From Mesocentrotus franciscanus (lineage: Eukaryota; Echinodermata; Echinoidea; Camarodonta; Strongylocentrotidae), in NCBI GenBank assembly GCA_037976565.1, contig CP137668.1, forward strand, positions 27,500,113-27,564,112: a stretch of 64,000 nucleotides of DNA. The letters are read 5' to 3'. The first letter of the stretch is position 1. Each line of letters begins with the position of its first letter. Shown one piece after another: positions 52,499-64,000 of the stretch. A program made the position numbers and the translations under genes. The notes below the pieces were generated by a model. It saw only the letters and a program-made list of their open reading frames with translations, was not told the origin of the DNA and made no database searches.

Positions 52499-55290
52499 AA
52501 TGTCAACCTAGAGAGCTAGACCCCACTACTGTGTGGGTATGATTACATTCGGAGACTTTTTCCGGAACCTTGTGGTATGATTTCAAACCACCCATTTAAA
52601 ATGTTTTGGACAACAAGATATATTTTTTTTCTAAAGCAAATGACTGCGTAATTAAAAAAAAAAGCAAGAATATATATATGTATATATATATATATATAAG
52701 GCAGAAATACCACCCCCAAACAAAAATATATTGGGGGTTATTTGTGGGTTTTTTCTTTCTTTTGTAAGAGCGTTCCACAGACTCTCTTTGAAAAGGGCAA
52801 TACAAAATAATGACCAAATGTATTTTTAACACTAAATGCCGATATTTTTCATTTTTCACTGTTTAATACACTAGGTACAAAAGCTTGAGGCACACTGTAC
52901 GTGCACATTTTAAACACTTTTATTTGTACTCCAAAATGATTAAAGTCAAGTATGGCAGGAGCCCAGTGTTCTATTATATAGTCTCCGGACTGCAAAATCC
53001 AGTACGACACTAAATGAAGGTCATTACATCACTTTCACATTAATAAATACATAGCTTACATGCATATTTTAAAGAATGCCGTCTTCGTTCAATATACCAA
53101 ACAGATTTATTTTGTTTTGTTGGTGAGAGTAACGTTTTTGAAATGTGTTTCAAACGTCTTTTCATTCTCTTCTAGCGGGAGAACTAAGTGAATAGGTCAA
53201 TGTTGTATGTATACTTCAAGATTGAAATGAAAAGTCTTCTCTCATTTCTTATTATTCTCTCATTCCGAATGACTAAATGTAGAGTGAGAACCTCATTTCA
53301 AATGATTGTTTGCATGCAGTTAATTAAAAAAACTGCACTAGAAAGAAGAGTGAAATAGGGAGGGGCCTATGGTAAAAGCTACGTTCGTGAGTTATAGGCC
53401 CATAATGCCGCTTTCAAAAATTATCCAATTGCAGAAATTAAATTTGCAAATCTTTTTTTTTCTGATAAATTTCGAAAAGAAAGAAAGAAAGGACACTAAA
53501 TGTCAACCATTTAATTTCCAGTTGAAATGGCTTTTCAAGCGACACGTTGTCAACACATACTCGAACGTAATCTTCAGATGAATCCGTTGCTGGGGAACAA
53601 AGCTACCCACTAATTCTCGAATCCTATATATGATATTCATTGGCGCCTATGTGCGCTTAGGAACAATACGAATTTTCGAGGAAAATGGTTATTCCTACCG
53701 GATTACCCTTTGAATGACTCAATAAATCATCGAAGTGCGACACACGGTCGTCTATACTGCATACTGAATTTCATTCATCAAAACAACTTGCAAGCATTAG
53801 TAATTCATTAAATTAAAAAAAACTTATAGTACGTGAAATTATGTTCTACTGCAACATGTTCAATGTCCTTTTTCGATGATTACGACGAAGATGGTGTTGT
53901 TATCGGATTACTATCATTGTCGAAGTATAATGATGGGAGAATTGATTCGATGAAATCATCACCGTTTTTCATGTTTAAGAGCATTACCGTAGTAATTATT
54001 TTGTAACTATCTCATTTTTCGCATGCGTCAGCTCAGAAGCAAAATCATGCCCGAAGTCGAGTGACATTCATAGTACCAATACGTATACTAGTCGTCCAAA
54101 TCCCGTAATATGTTAATGATGACCTTATGGTGATGCATAGAACAATTTTGTAACTTTACATTTCGTAAATCCTCCCGTGCAAGAAGTGATATCGATGTGA
54201 TCATCCTATGTAACAGGCGTGTAATGTCAGCCGACGGGGGCTGCGCATTCATCCAAATTTTCATCCATTTTAATATGAGTGCATCGTTTTGGAATGATGC
54301 ATAAAGGTTCTTACACCTTGTGCGTCCATTTCGGATAATGCACATTTGCACATTAAAGGTTTCCTTCACAAAAGGCATGTTGAATGTAACCTGCGATGAA
54401 AGCAAATATCAGTAACGTGTGGGAGATTAAGTGAGTCTATTTAAGAATATACACGTCAATAACTACAAAACGCATTTAAGAGTGTACACATTTTTGCGAC
54501 CCGCACATTAATTGTCCAAAACGAGATCTTGGACAGAAAAATTGTTATCAGGTTTGCGATTGATTCTCTTCAATAGAATCGTGAATAAAGGTAAGCGAGG
54601 AAAATTGCCTAGGGAGAGGGTTGAGTATAGGCCAACTTAAACATGTGAACAAAAGCACTTTCTTCCTTCTTATTTATCTATTCTATGATGAAGATTACAT
54701 TAATAGTAATGTAAGTTTTTAAAGGTATTGCTCATGATATAAAATGTGACATTTTGACGAGTTACTGAAACATTTGGACGAGATACAATTAAAACTTGGA
54801 GCAGGTTTTTGATGCTAAACGTTCGTATTGTCCCATATTCCCATATTGGTGCATGTGCTTTACTTTTCATCATGCTCATTGTCCGTGATTCTCACCAAGG
54901 TTTAGTTGATTTGTCTGATGAACCTTTTCACCTACTACCATGATTACCATGATCAACTCTAAAGCCATTCAAAGGGATCGCAGACATTTAGATCCTTTAC
55001 AATATTATAACGTGAAAATTATATTCAACATCACCTGTAACACTGAATTAAACTGGAATCTTTGTAAAATCAAAAGGGCGTCAAAGTTATGGGCACAATT
55101 AAGGCCTGACCGTCGCTCGATAAGGCCGCCAAAACTAATTATTCTGCTGGTAGGTGTAATATCGTTCCTTGATCAACGTTTCCAGAGCAACAGAGATCAC
55201 TATTATTTTGTGGCTTATAATGACGTAAATATACGTACTTTTTGGTTGTCATTATAAGATGCGGAGCATGTGTTCAGTCACGAGGGATAG
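52499..55290. other. Non-coding AT-rich sequence
   Basis: (AT)n at about 52670-52699. A 105-residue minus-strand ORF at 54088-54405 has no recognisable domain and no supporting splice context. No other signal. Confidence 0.4.
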
Positions 55291-55346
55291 TGTGTGTGTG
55301 GGTATGTTGGGGTGCGCGCGTGTGTGTGTGTGTGTGGGGGGGGGGC
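55291..55346 (+). repeat. (GT)n(G)n microsatellite
   Basis: TGTGTGTGTG runs ending in a nine-base G run, within GC-rich flanks. Confidence 0.85.
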
Positions 55347-56454
55347 GCAAAGGTCTTATACTCGGTCGTCAAATCAAGCACCTAACTAGGAATAAATCTT
55401 AGGCGCACGGTAATTCTCCCGTTCATATTGAGGAAACCGGTAAAAGAGAGAGAGAGCAATGAATAAACATATTTACCCCGAATGATCAATATTTCGTCAG
55501 TTATTTGTCAATCCGTGGTCGGTATTGAAGTGTAACTGTGTAATAATCACAGAGAGCAATATCTTCCATGTCTTCTTGCCTTTGATTTTTTTTGTAAGTA
55601 GGCCTATATAAATTAAGGTTATTGTATCTATAAAACATGAGAGCATACTGCTGCAGACTTAACATTTAGAATGATGGCGGATTTGGGGGTACAACCGTGC
55701 CGATAATGTGATAACTTTTTTGCTGTTGCTTGTCTAATATTTTCGGAAATGTGCCCCTTTACATTACCCTATTTCCGCCCCTGTTTGGAATGGGAGTGGA
55801 ATATGACACTGTCTACTCTTCTAAGGACGATCCCCAAGCACATCTCATATTGATGTATTGACTCTACGCTCTTACGAGGTCAGGGGTCATGCTGGTGTAT
55901 GGTGTGGTTGTTAGTTGAAGATCTTAGAAAGTCGATCACCATGGTAATGAGGTTTTGAAAGACCATCATGTTGAGATGATATTTATTGACCCTTTAATAT
56001 GTGCTTTGCATAAATTACAACTGTGCTACATATTATTTTAAAATTACATTTTCAACTTATTCTTTCTTCTTTGCTGATATTTCGTTCTGAATAATTTTGC
56101 ATGTAATGTTGTGCACATAATAAGTAGTTAGAGTCGTTTATAGACAGGACATGAGTACCTACAGAGAGCACACTGCATTATTCCTATGCCTGTTGTATAT
56201 GCCGATCGACACTCGTGGCAAACCAGCGGATATTCCTGCTGGCTAATATGGCACATACACGGTTGATAATTGCTTTTCCAAATATATCATTCTTTAAATG
56301 ATGAAAATAACAGGACATTCAAAAGAAATTTGTTAAAGATTAACATTTATGGAATTCATTTAGAAATGTTTGAAGTTAATCACTTCATATCTAATAAAGA
56401 TATGCTTTTCATAGACACAATCATTCAGTGATTCAAAGATGGAGTTTCACCCTA

Positions 56455-56615
56455 TTTTTGATTGTGGAGGCATTGTTGTCAAATGGTCTAATCATTTGAC
56501 TGCATGGCAATGCTGTGGTCGTGGGTTGGAGGCGCGGAACGGCAATCATGTCGTTTTCTCCTTTTTCGCCTTTCGTGGGGATAGGTGCATGTGTCCCCTA
56601 ATAGATACACCAAAC
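56455..56615 (+). mobile_element. Possible tRNA-SINE remnant
   Basis: GTGGAGGCATTGTTGTCAAA TGGTCTAATC resembles the A-box region of the SINE heads at 28258 and 34890, and GTCGTGGGTTGGAGGC is a weak B-box position. The body is not recognisable. Confidence 0.35.
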
Positions 56616-56619
56616 ATCA

Positions 56620-59571
56620 TTACGTCATAATTCAATATACCTATCATTTTGTTCATTATTATTAACATCAGATCGAATCAGCACAAAGATTATTGCGCAT
56701 GACTGACATTGGCTAATTATCATGATCGGGGGAGTAGCTACATGGACACAGGGGTAAGTGCCCTACCCCCGATCAAAGGGAAAGAGAAAGAAGGGGAATG
56801 TCAGGGAGAAGGGCAAAGCAACGCGACAAAAATAAAACACGATTCGATCCTCTGTTATACCATTCTCCGATTCAATGGCCGTTATTCTTTCGCATTTCAT
56901 TTACCAATGATAACCTGTGCCCCCTCCCCCCCCCCGCGCCAAGACATTACTGCCCCTCAATGGCTAGACCTACGCTAAGTCACTGATTATGATAATCAAG
57001 TTGGTACTAATTCATTTGATGCAATTTATAGCCTGGATGAAGCCCCCGAATTATTACGAGAATCACCAATGGCAACGATAGGGTCTGGAGTCGCGCATGA
57101 GAGGTTTTGCTAATTGGTATTAATGGTCAGACAAAGACAATTATCAAACACGATAATCATATGTTATCAGCGTTTGCCTCATCCTCACTTATTATATTTC
57201 TCCTACTTTACACTCCTCCTAAACACGAATACGGTACAGAACTGTAAAAGTAGATGGGGAATGGTAAGCGTATGCGTTTAGATGAAATAATAGAATAAAT
57301 TAAACAGGAGTAATAGGCATTTCAAGTTGGTTAATTTGACGCATTTTATAGTTGAATTGATAGGCTATCACATGTGGGGGCATGAGACAGAATAAATTCA
57401 AATTGTGTAATATTATGTAGACAGTCATGTAATAAGGAAAACATTATATTGCAACGTTATTTCCCTTTCTCCCCAAAATATGGTTAAGATATTATGTCGA
57501 ATATTCAGTAAACACTCTTGAAAAACAAAGCGAAAAGACACGACTTCTATAATAAATACACACTATTAAAGTGATAACATTCCAAATTGTTTCTGTTGCG
57601 CATTATTCAGAGACAGAGTCGTGCACTATTCACCTACAGACTGTCTGAAAACTGATTTCTATACGTGTTATTATCATTTGACACAAGGCAATAATAGCCT
57701 TCAAAGGCTTGATTAACGTAGGTAATAACGCAGCCAAAGTGATAACTCGTGTGCAACGGCAAAAGAGACATCAGATGAAAATAATAGAAACATACATAAT
57801 ACATACCGTTCTCTAGAACGCCATCGCTGGGTGAATATGGTTGGAGAGGTCCAAAATGAGGAATTCATGAATTCAAGTCAAGTGTTTGCATATAACAATA
57901 ATTATCCCTAGCGTTAAAAAAAAAAAACTCGACATCCTATGAGTATATTGGCACGTAAAAAACTTGAATAGCGGGAGGGTTGGCGGTAATAGATTTGTTA
58001 CAATGATTGTGAGTATTGGCATCGGGTAGCGAGCCCACTTCGTAATTTTGAGTCATTCTGCCACCCCCGTCTGTTGTCATATTACGATAAATTACATGAG
58101 GCGCTCCAACACTTGACTCCTTGTTTTGGAAACCGATTCCCTCTATACAGTTATAATTAGTATGACATTCATGTTAATTAGCAGCGTCGCGTGTCCCTGA
58201 TCACATTGTGTTGCCTTCAGGCAGATAAATCTCTGGCTACCTCAGGCTATAAATTAGGATAAATGTTGTATAATGCAGTGGCAGAACAGGAGGGGCCGGC
58301 CGGGTGTCGGGTATCAAAGAATTTGCCCATCCCACAGTCTACTCCTGCATTTCTGAGCTTATGGTTAGATGGCTAGAATACCTACCTTTAGGGGGAAGAA
58401 TGAAATATGGTGTTTGGAAATTATCTGGTACTGAAGCGGATAAAATGCCCTTTTAGAAAGAAGGTTTTAAATAATTGCCATTTTTTACATTCCTGTTCTA
58501 TAGACTTATACCTCTATATTATTCCCATTATGCGTGTTCACATGACATCGATCTACTAACATAGGACTGCGCCAATAACTAGAGCGGTCTTTGACGCTTT
58601 ACGTGAGAGCGACATCGTAAACAACTAATGAAAATCAACAGCGCAAGCATTAGTTTCGATTACTGGGCTATTAACCAGTACTGATAAATACATAGTTATG
58701 GCTACACGTGGACAGTCAAGCCAATTTTACTCACTATTTGACTTGTGTAGGTGCGATGATTATTATTCTACGCTATTCTTGCGCCAAGCCATTGCGTGCT
58801 GCGTCAAGGAGAATGTCCTAGAAAGCGGTCTAGAAATGACGCATCGTGTCTAATGCTCGTTGCACACGTTGAATCATTTCGACTGCGTTATTACCAAAGC
58901 CAATCCATACTATGAAGGAAAATTAGCTCATGCACCAATAATTAAAATCAGTGTTTCCACTGTTGGTTCATTTTTTCATTCACATTAAATGTGAAATTAA
59001 TCTCAAACGGTACGTCAACCACAGTCGCCGACGCAGTCCTGACGCCTCATGTGCAACAGGAATAATACGCACAATGCTACGCTATATACTATATCAGTGG
59101 TTGGAACTTCCTGAGGCTACTAAAAATGCACTTTGGTATCCAATACAGTTAGCACTATAAATGCAGGGTTACAAAAATAGACTCGAATACAAATCCTTTG
59201 ACTGCAAGTACATCAAATCACATGAATTTCTCAAAATTGCATATCCATCTACGTAAACATGTTGACTTGAAGATTGGCAATTGCTTTTATCATGTTAACT
59301 TCCAATTCATGGCACTGCCGGTCGGCGAATCATAAACGTCAAAGAGCAAATATCATGTCAATTCATGCGATTGGGAGATAGTTATGAACGGCAAATGCGT
59401 GGGAAAATGTATCTGTTTATTACTTTGAGACCACGTCTAAGCTACATGATTATAAAGAATGACATTCCATTTTGTTTGGAACAAAATTTGTGAAGAAATA
59501 ATGATGTAATTGTACTCTATAGTTTTTTCTGCTTTAAATGTACCGTTGGTTTTAACGCGACCTCCACTAAA
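56620..59571. other. Repeat-poor non-coding sequence, possible regulatory DNA
   Basis: Few repeat signatures compared with the rest of the window. Scattered GATAA/TTATC and TTAATTA words (for example CGATAATCATATGTTATCAG at about 57151 and ATGTTAATTAGCAGCG at about 58171). No ORF worth calling. A regulatory role is a guess. Confidence 0.3.
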
Positions 59572-59757
59572 CACCAGTCAAACCTGTCTTAGCGGCCACC
59601 TCTCTACAAAGACCGCTGATTACAGAGGTCACCTATATTGTTTCCCGCTATAGGAAGAAAATGTATGCTGTAGGACCTGTCGAGAAATGCCACCTGTCTA
59701 CAGTGGCCATTTTTTCTGTTTCCCTTGGGTGGCCTATATACATAGATTTGACTGTAT
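59572..59757. mobile_element. MITE with CAGTCAAACCT ends
   Basis: CAGTCAAACCTGTCTTAGCG at the left faces AGATTTGACTG at the right, with GGCCACC and GGTGGCC words inside. A diverged relative is at 18890-19075. Confidence 0.75.
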
Positions 59758-59814
59758 TATTTAATATTGATTAATAGATATGCATTATTTTATCATCTTA
59801 TACTACACAGGTAC

Positions 59815-60030
59815 CTCTACATCCGACAATAATGCTCCTGCGACAATAATGTTCCGGGCTTTATTCCGTTAAAATTGTAGGGTAAGGGTTAAGAATGTAA
59901 TTGAATTTTAGGTTAGGTTTAGAGTTAGGATAAGGGTTACGTACAGTCTTGGGTCCAGGGTTGAAGATAATAATTCGGTTGGTGTAGGAAATTACCGCGG
60001 AGCAATTGTCGCTGGAGCATTAGTGTTGTA
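59815..60030. mobile_element. MITE with CGACAATAATGCTCC ends
   Basis: CCGACAATAATGCTCCTGCG at the left faces GCAATTGTCGCTGGAGCATTA at the right. The interior includes GGTTAGGTTTAGAGTTAGG-like sequence. Confidence 0.7.
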
Positions 60031-60344
60031 CAAACTTACATACACGTCTACATCTTAATCTAAATCTACATACAGATAGGTAAGTATTTGCCGATACGTG
60101 CCAAGGAAACAGAATGTATTTGTAGAAATTCGGTATCCGTCTAAAGTCCAGTGTAAACAGAATTTTGCTCTTTAAACAAGATGGAAACCACAACGATATT
60201 TCTGTTTGAAGTGGATGTACTCAGATTTCGCGGTGAAAATTTGAAGCTTGAAGAGGATTAATGCACAGGCATAATAACTCTGACCTTGAGAGCATCATTA
60301 TGTTTGTCATGATCCAGTGTGAGTGATGATAATGTGCATTATCA

Positions 60345-60555
60345 GTGGCGGATCCAGGGGGAGAAGGGGCAGGTACCCCGGTGAAATTGCTATGGTAAAC
60401 TGCTATGTTACGATTCGTATCAAGAATTTGTTTAATTTTTATTTCTTGGTAGAACTATCCCGGCTCTTCCTATGATGATGATGATGGCGATGATGATTAC
60501 TTGCGTAGCGTTTGTCCAGTCAATGAGGGGGGAGGGGGCAGGGGGCAGGTGGAGA
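60345..60555. repeat. GGCGGATCCAGGGGG-type repeat
   Basis: CAGTGGCGGATCCAGGGGGA at the left and GAGGGGGGAGGGGGCAGGGG at the right, with a (GAT)n run between. Confidence 0.5.
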
Positions 60556-60559
60556 ACAT

Positions 60560-61600
60560 GTAAAAGAGCGGGAGGTCTTTTAGGTTCGTGTCACCTTGTG
60601 CTCATACACTCATTCTTCTCTCATTGACTTTCTAAGCAGATCCAAAGGGAACAGCGTATAGCTCGCAGGTCATGCACGCTCACTCATGCGGAACTTGTCG
60701 CCTTAACGAAGGACATTCACTATTGTCCTCCAAAAACGACTGTTCCCCTGACTGTTGACGTTTTTTTATCTTTTCATTAAAATTTATTCAGTAATTGAAT
60801 AATAATAATGATAATATTTCATGTATAGGCACATAAAATCAAACGACTAATGGAAAGAAGTCTGATGACAAATAAAGGTTTATCTTTCGTCCGAAAGTTG
60901 TATGAAATATTATTAATTGTGGTGAGAGTTAAAGAACTGAACTTCATGATCAAAAGCAATTTATAGTCAGGGCAAAAACATCATGTTCCATTACAGCATT
61001 ACCTTCACTACACACAATTTTGATTACTTAAAAAAAAAAATCATAATTCAATATTCTTTTCGGCAAAGACAAGAACAGGGTGGAATTAAAAAGATTAACG
61101 TGGATGCCAAGAACATGAAAAAGATTAATAAAAAAGCTCTTTCCAAATGTTTTTATTACTGCACTGCAAACCGAGAAAAAACCCAATCCTTTGCATGAAG
61201 ATACTTGATATCATGTCCAATACAGTGATACAGCTTACCTTGTGATTGCTTTAAGATATCAATATAAAGCTGTTTCAAATTTCTGACGGGAAATGCAGCA
61301 AACTGAGCACAATTTATATATAGTTCCAGCTTCATACGGTGCGTCTTGCATACTAAAATGTAAAGTTCTATAATTTTGTTCAAGAAATAGTTTCCTCCTT
61401 GGTCCTGTAACGCAAAGATTTGCGATCAACTGCAAGTTTGAAATAACGATTCTGATTGGTTAATACTCAGCCTTGTTAACAATATGCTAATGCAACGATG
61501 ATCTTGATTGGTCATGATCATTTTGCAATTGCAATTTTGCAACTTCTCAAAAGATTTGATATTTTTGTTGTTGAAACGATATGAAAGGAGAGGTAATATG
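60560..61600. other. Non-coding AT-rich sequence
   Basis: No gene, RNA or clear repeat boundary seen. Confidence 0.4.
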
Positions 61601-61604
61601 ATTA

Positions 61605-61930
61605 TAATTTTTGCATCTATTTATTTGAATCTAGTATTGGCAGTAACCACGTTTAGTTGGTTTTTGTGGTTGTCTGTTGCTGTCGATGGTTATATTGTTT
61701 ATTTTTCTTTTTACTAGATTGTAGAAATATGAAAACAAAGAGATGATGGATAATTATTATGAATAAGTGACCTGGCTGCATTAGAAAGGTTATTATTTAT
61801 TGACATCATTTTTTGTATCTTTTTATACGAAACTAGTATTAGCAGTGACTGAGCTTTAGTTACTTTTTCTGCTTGTCGTTGTTCGTTGCTGTCAATGTCT
61901 ATGCTGTTTTATTTTATTTTTACTAGTAAA
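61605..61930 (+). repeat. Direct duplication of a ~130-bp segment
   Basis: CTAGTATTGGCAGTAACCAC ... GTTGCTGTCGATGGTTATAT ... TTTTTACTAG near 61630-61717 recurs, diverged, at about 61840-61926 (CTAGTATTAGCAGTGACTGA ... TTTTTACTAG). Confidence 0.7.
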
Positions 61931-62361
61931 TATATGACTATATATAGGATTACCCTGCATTTCCTTCGCAACATGTAAAGGTCAAAGGTGATTGATGGCT
62001 GAGGTGAAATAAATCAAAGAAAATGGATTACTGTTGAATATAACAAAAACGGATTCCTCTTGAATAACAGAAAAGGAACTACCATCATGATGAATGGGGA
62101 ATATAGGGATGTAAAACGCATTGCTCAATCCATACCGGAAAGTGCTGTCACGATCGAGGGTCCGTTACTCTATAGATTTGTTTTAGAGGGGTTGTGTAAT
62201 AATGGTAAGCACGGTGATTTGGTTGTTTTGACTAAATTTCATTGTTCTATGGATGGTGCTGCAGTAAGGGCATTACATGTGTGTTAGAAAAAAATAAGAT
62301 TTCTGCTAATGGTGATTGGCTTTCTCTTTGTAAGACTATCTATTGTTATGATTAGATTGAT

Positions 62362-62363
<2 letters not shown>

Positions 62364-62413
<50 letters not shown>
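62364..62413 (+). repeat. (AT)n microsatellite
   Basis: About 25 AT/TA dinucleotides. Confidence 0.95.
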
Positions 62414-62415
<2 letters not shown>

Positions 62416-62585
62416 TTCTGTCTCTGTCTCTCTCTCCTTCATCACTCTCTGACGCATTATATCTCCCACCCACTCTCCACCCTCTCTCTCTTATCTTTTT
62501 TTTTCGCTCTCTCTCTCTCTCTCTCTCTATCCCATTTGCTTCATTTAATAATATTTCTTGCGGTTCCGGTCTCTCTCTCTTTCTT

Positions 62586-62619
<34 letters not shown>

Positions 62620-62665
62620 GCATGCACGCACACACAACGCACACACACGCACAGACACGCAACCT
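62414..62665 (+). repeat. (CT)n and (AC)n microsatellite tract
   Basis: CTCTCTCTCT runs at about 62508-62530 and 62573-62600 lead into ACACACACAC with CGCACG interruptions. Confidence 0.9.
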
Positions 62666-62669
62666 CACA

Positions 62670-63790
62670 TCACACATACCTAAGCCCCACCCTAAAATGT
62701 CTATCCCCCTCCCCCTATGACTATTTCGTCCACCTCTCTATCTTTTATAATCAATGTCACAGTTAAATTAAATTTCCCTGTAATGGACGTATCCAATGAT
62801 AAATATCATCGAGAATTACAGGAATGCACCATCACATTGATTACTTTACCAATACTTGATTGATGTAAGGCTGATAATGGCAATTATCACAAAATATGTT
62901 ATTCGTGTTGTAATATTTTGTGCCTCAATATTTATATTCATTTCAAGAACGACCAAACATAATCATATATGCCTAATTTTCTCGTATTTTTAGAACAAAA
63001 TGAGTGATATAGAATGATATGTGTACTGTCTAGATTTCACATATTTATAGGCAACTATGTACGATGCCTATTCTCCTTTTTAAATAATCAATACAATAGT
63101 TTAGTTATGAGGAGATAACAAAAATACTGTTTGAGTTTTTCCCCAAATCATACTCACATTGTACGTTCCCTATTCGCCTATATAATCATTAATGTTAATT
63201 AATGCATTGGGTTAGCTCTGAGAAGACAAACATAGTTTGAGTTTTTCCTCCAAACTATGCTTCGCCTTCAACTAATCAAAACTACTGCTCTGGTAGACTG
63301 CACGCATTGGTGGAAAATATCCTTTACTTTGCGCATTGCTCTTCCACCTTCTAAATGCATTAATGAAAACGAAAATTAGATTGTACAACAGAACCAAATA
63401 ACGATGGATATTATATATACATTGTACATTAGCTCACCTTATTTTCTTGATATTATTATGTTTTCCTTTTCACCAGATTTGCGTTTAGTATTCCGTAATA
63501 GTCATGAGAAAATTCATCTCCGTGTATTTTCCAACAAAAATCACCTTCTACTATATACAGGAAACCTTTGTGTCAATCAAACAAATATGGAGACTATGCA
63601 GCGCTAAATCTCTGCAAATCCCATAATTTCGATTGCTAACACCATCGCTGTGTCATAAAACCCGGTCTGTTATCTGGGTTTCGGCTTACAAGATGAATAA
63701 ATCGTAATGGGTTCTTTTGACATTGAGATAGGATCAGAACCAGTCTCTCAGTGACACGAACGTGTTATGGAGATTACGTGCAAGTGTGGT
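62670..63790. other. Non-coding sequence with a short duplicated motif
   Basis: GTTTGAGTTTTTCCCCAAATC at about 63130 recurs as GTTTGAGTTTTTCCTCCAAAC at about 63235. No gene seen. Confidence 0.45.
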
Positions 63791-63794
63791 TATA

Positions 63795-64000
63795 ATGTGC
63801 AGGGGCGGACCCGGGATTTTTGTAAAAGGGGGACAAAATTGCCACCTTCTTCTTGAAAAAAACACGCAAAGAGCATTACATTTGGGGTGCGTTTTATTCC
63901 AAAAGAATTCTGAAAAAAAGAAAAAGAAAACAAGAAAAGGAACAATAACAACAACACAAAAACAACAAAAAGCAAAAGCAAAATCCGTTAGATTTTTAGA
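63795..64000. repeat. GGGGCGGACCCGGGA-type repeat, cut by the window end
   Basis: GCAGGGGCGGACCCGGGATT resembles the starts at 46993 and 60350. A-rich sequence follows. Confidence 0.45.

Noticed and set aside
54088..54405. 105-residue minus-strand ORF as a gene or the missing TRPC N-terminal exon
   Set aside because: No TRPC-like residues, no usable donor identified, no recognisable domain. An undetected short exon elsewhere is more likely.
62060..62287. 75-residue plus-strand ORF
   Set aside because: No recognisable motif, splice signal or conserved context.

Overview
The window looks like nuclear DNA from a marine invertebrate deuterostome, most likely an echinoderm such as a sea urchin. 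The reasons are two intron-rich animal genes with canonical GT-AG splice sites, AT-rich introns crowded with small DNA transposons, tRNA-derived SINEs with (ATT)n tails, CR1/L2/Jockey-type LINE remnants and many microsatellites. The species assignment is inference; nothing in the sequence names it.

Layout. Positions 1-4915 are repeats only: a LINE 3' end set in inverted repeats, a ~506-bp nested palindrome built of GATAAACAsTGTTTATC units (1350-1855), and a ~2.2-kb foldback array of decayed AGTGCCCCTTTT units (about 2740-4915). Positions 5178-20033 (+) hold a 10-exon FAF2/UBXD8 gene (UBA, membrane hairpin, UAS, coiled coil, UBX). Its 8.2-kb first intron carries a complete 3,032-bp DNA transposon (49-bp inverted ends, 8-bp target duplication) that itself contains a probable 1,460-bp solo LTR. 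FAF2 exons 7 and 10 each lack one base relative to the expected frame. Positions 20034-28080 are 3' UTR and intergenic repeats.

Positions 28280-47541 (-) hold 13 exons of a TRPC cation channel: ankyrin region, six membrane segments, pore, TRP box, C-terminal coiled coil and a long hydrophilic tail. All exon phases join without a frameshift, giving 1,222 visible residues; the first exon or exons lie upstream and were not found. A ~120-bp MITE directly after one donor leaves the frame open to a second in-phase donor at the MITE's own end, and decayed copies of one exon edge lie in a neighbouring intron. The two genes converge and are about 8.2 kb apart.

Positions 47542-64000 hold no exon I can identify: MITEs, a four-copy ~140-bp tandem array, a four-module inverted/direct repeat, simple repeats, and repeat-poor AT-rich DNA that may include TRPC 5' sequence or regulatory DNA.

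FAF2 (ER and lipid-droplet protein degradation) and TRPC (plasma-membrane Ca2+ entry) have no known joint pathway; their proximity looks incidental. Most of what is unusual here is mobile-element architecture and its contact with the exons.
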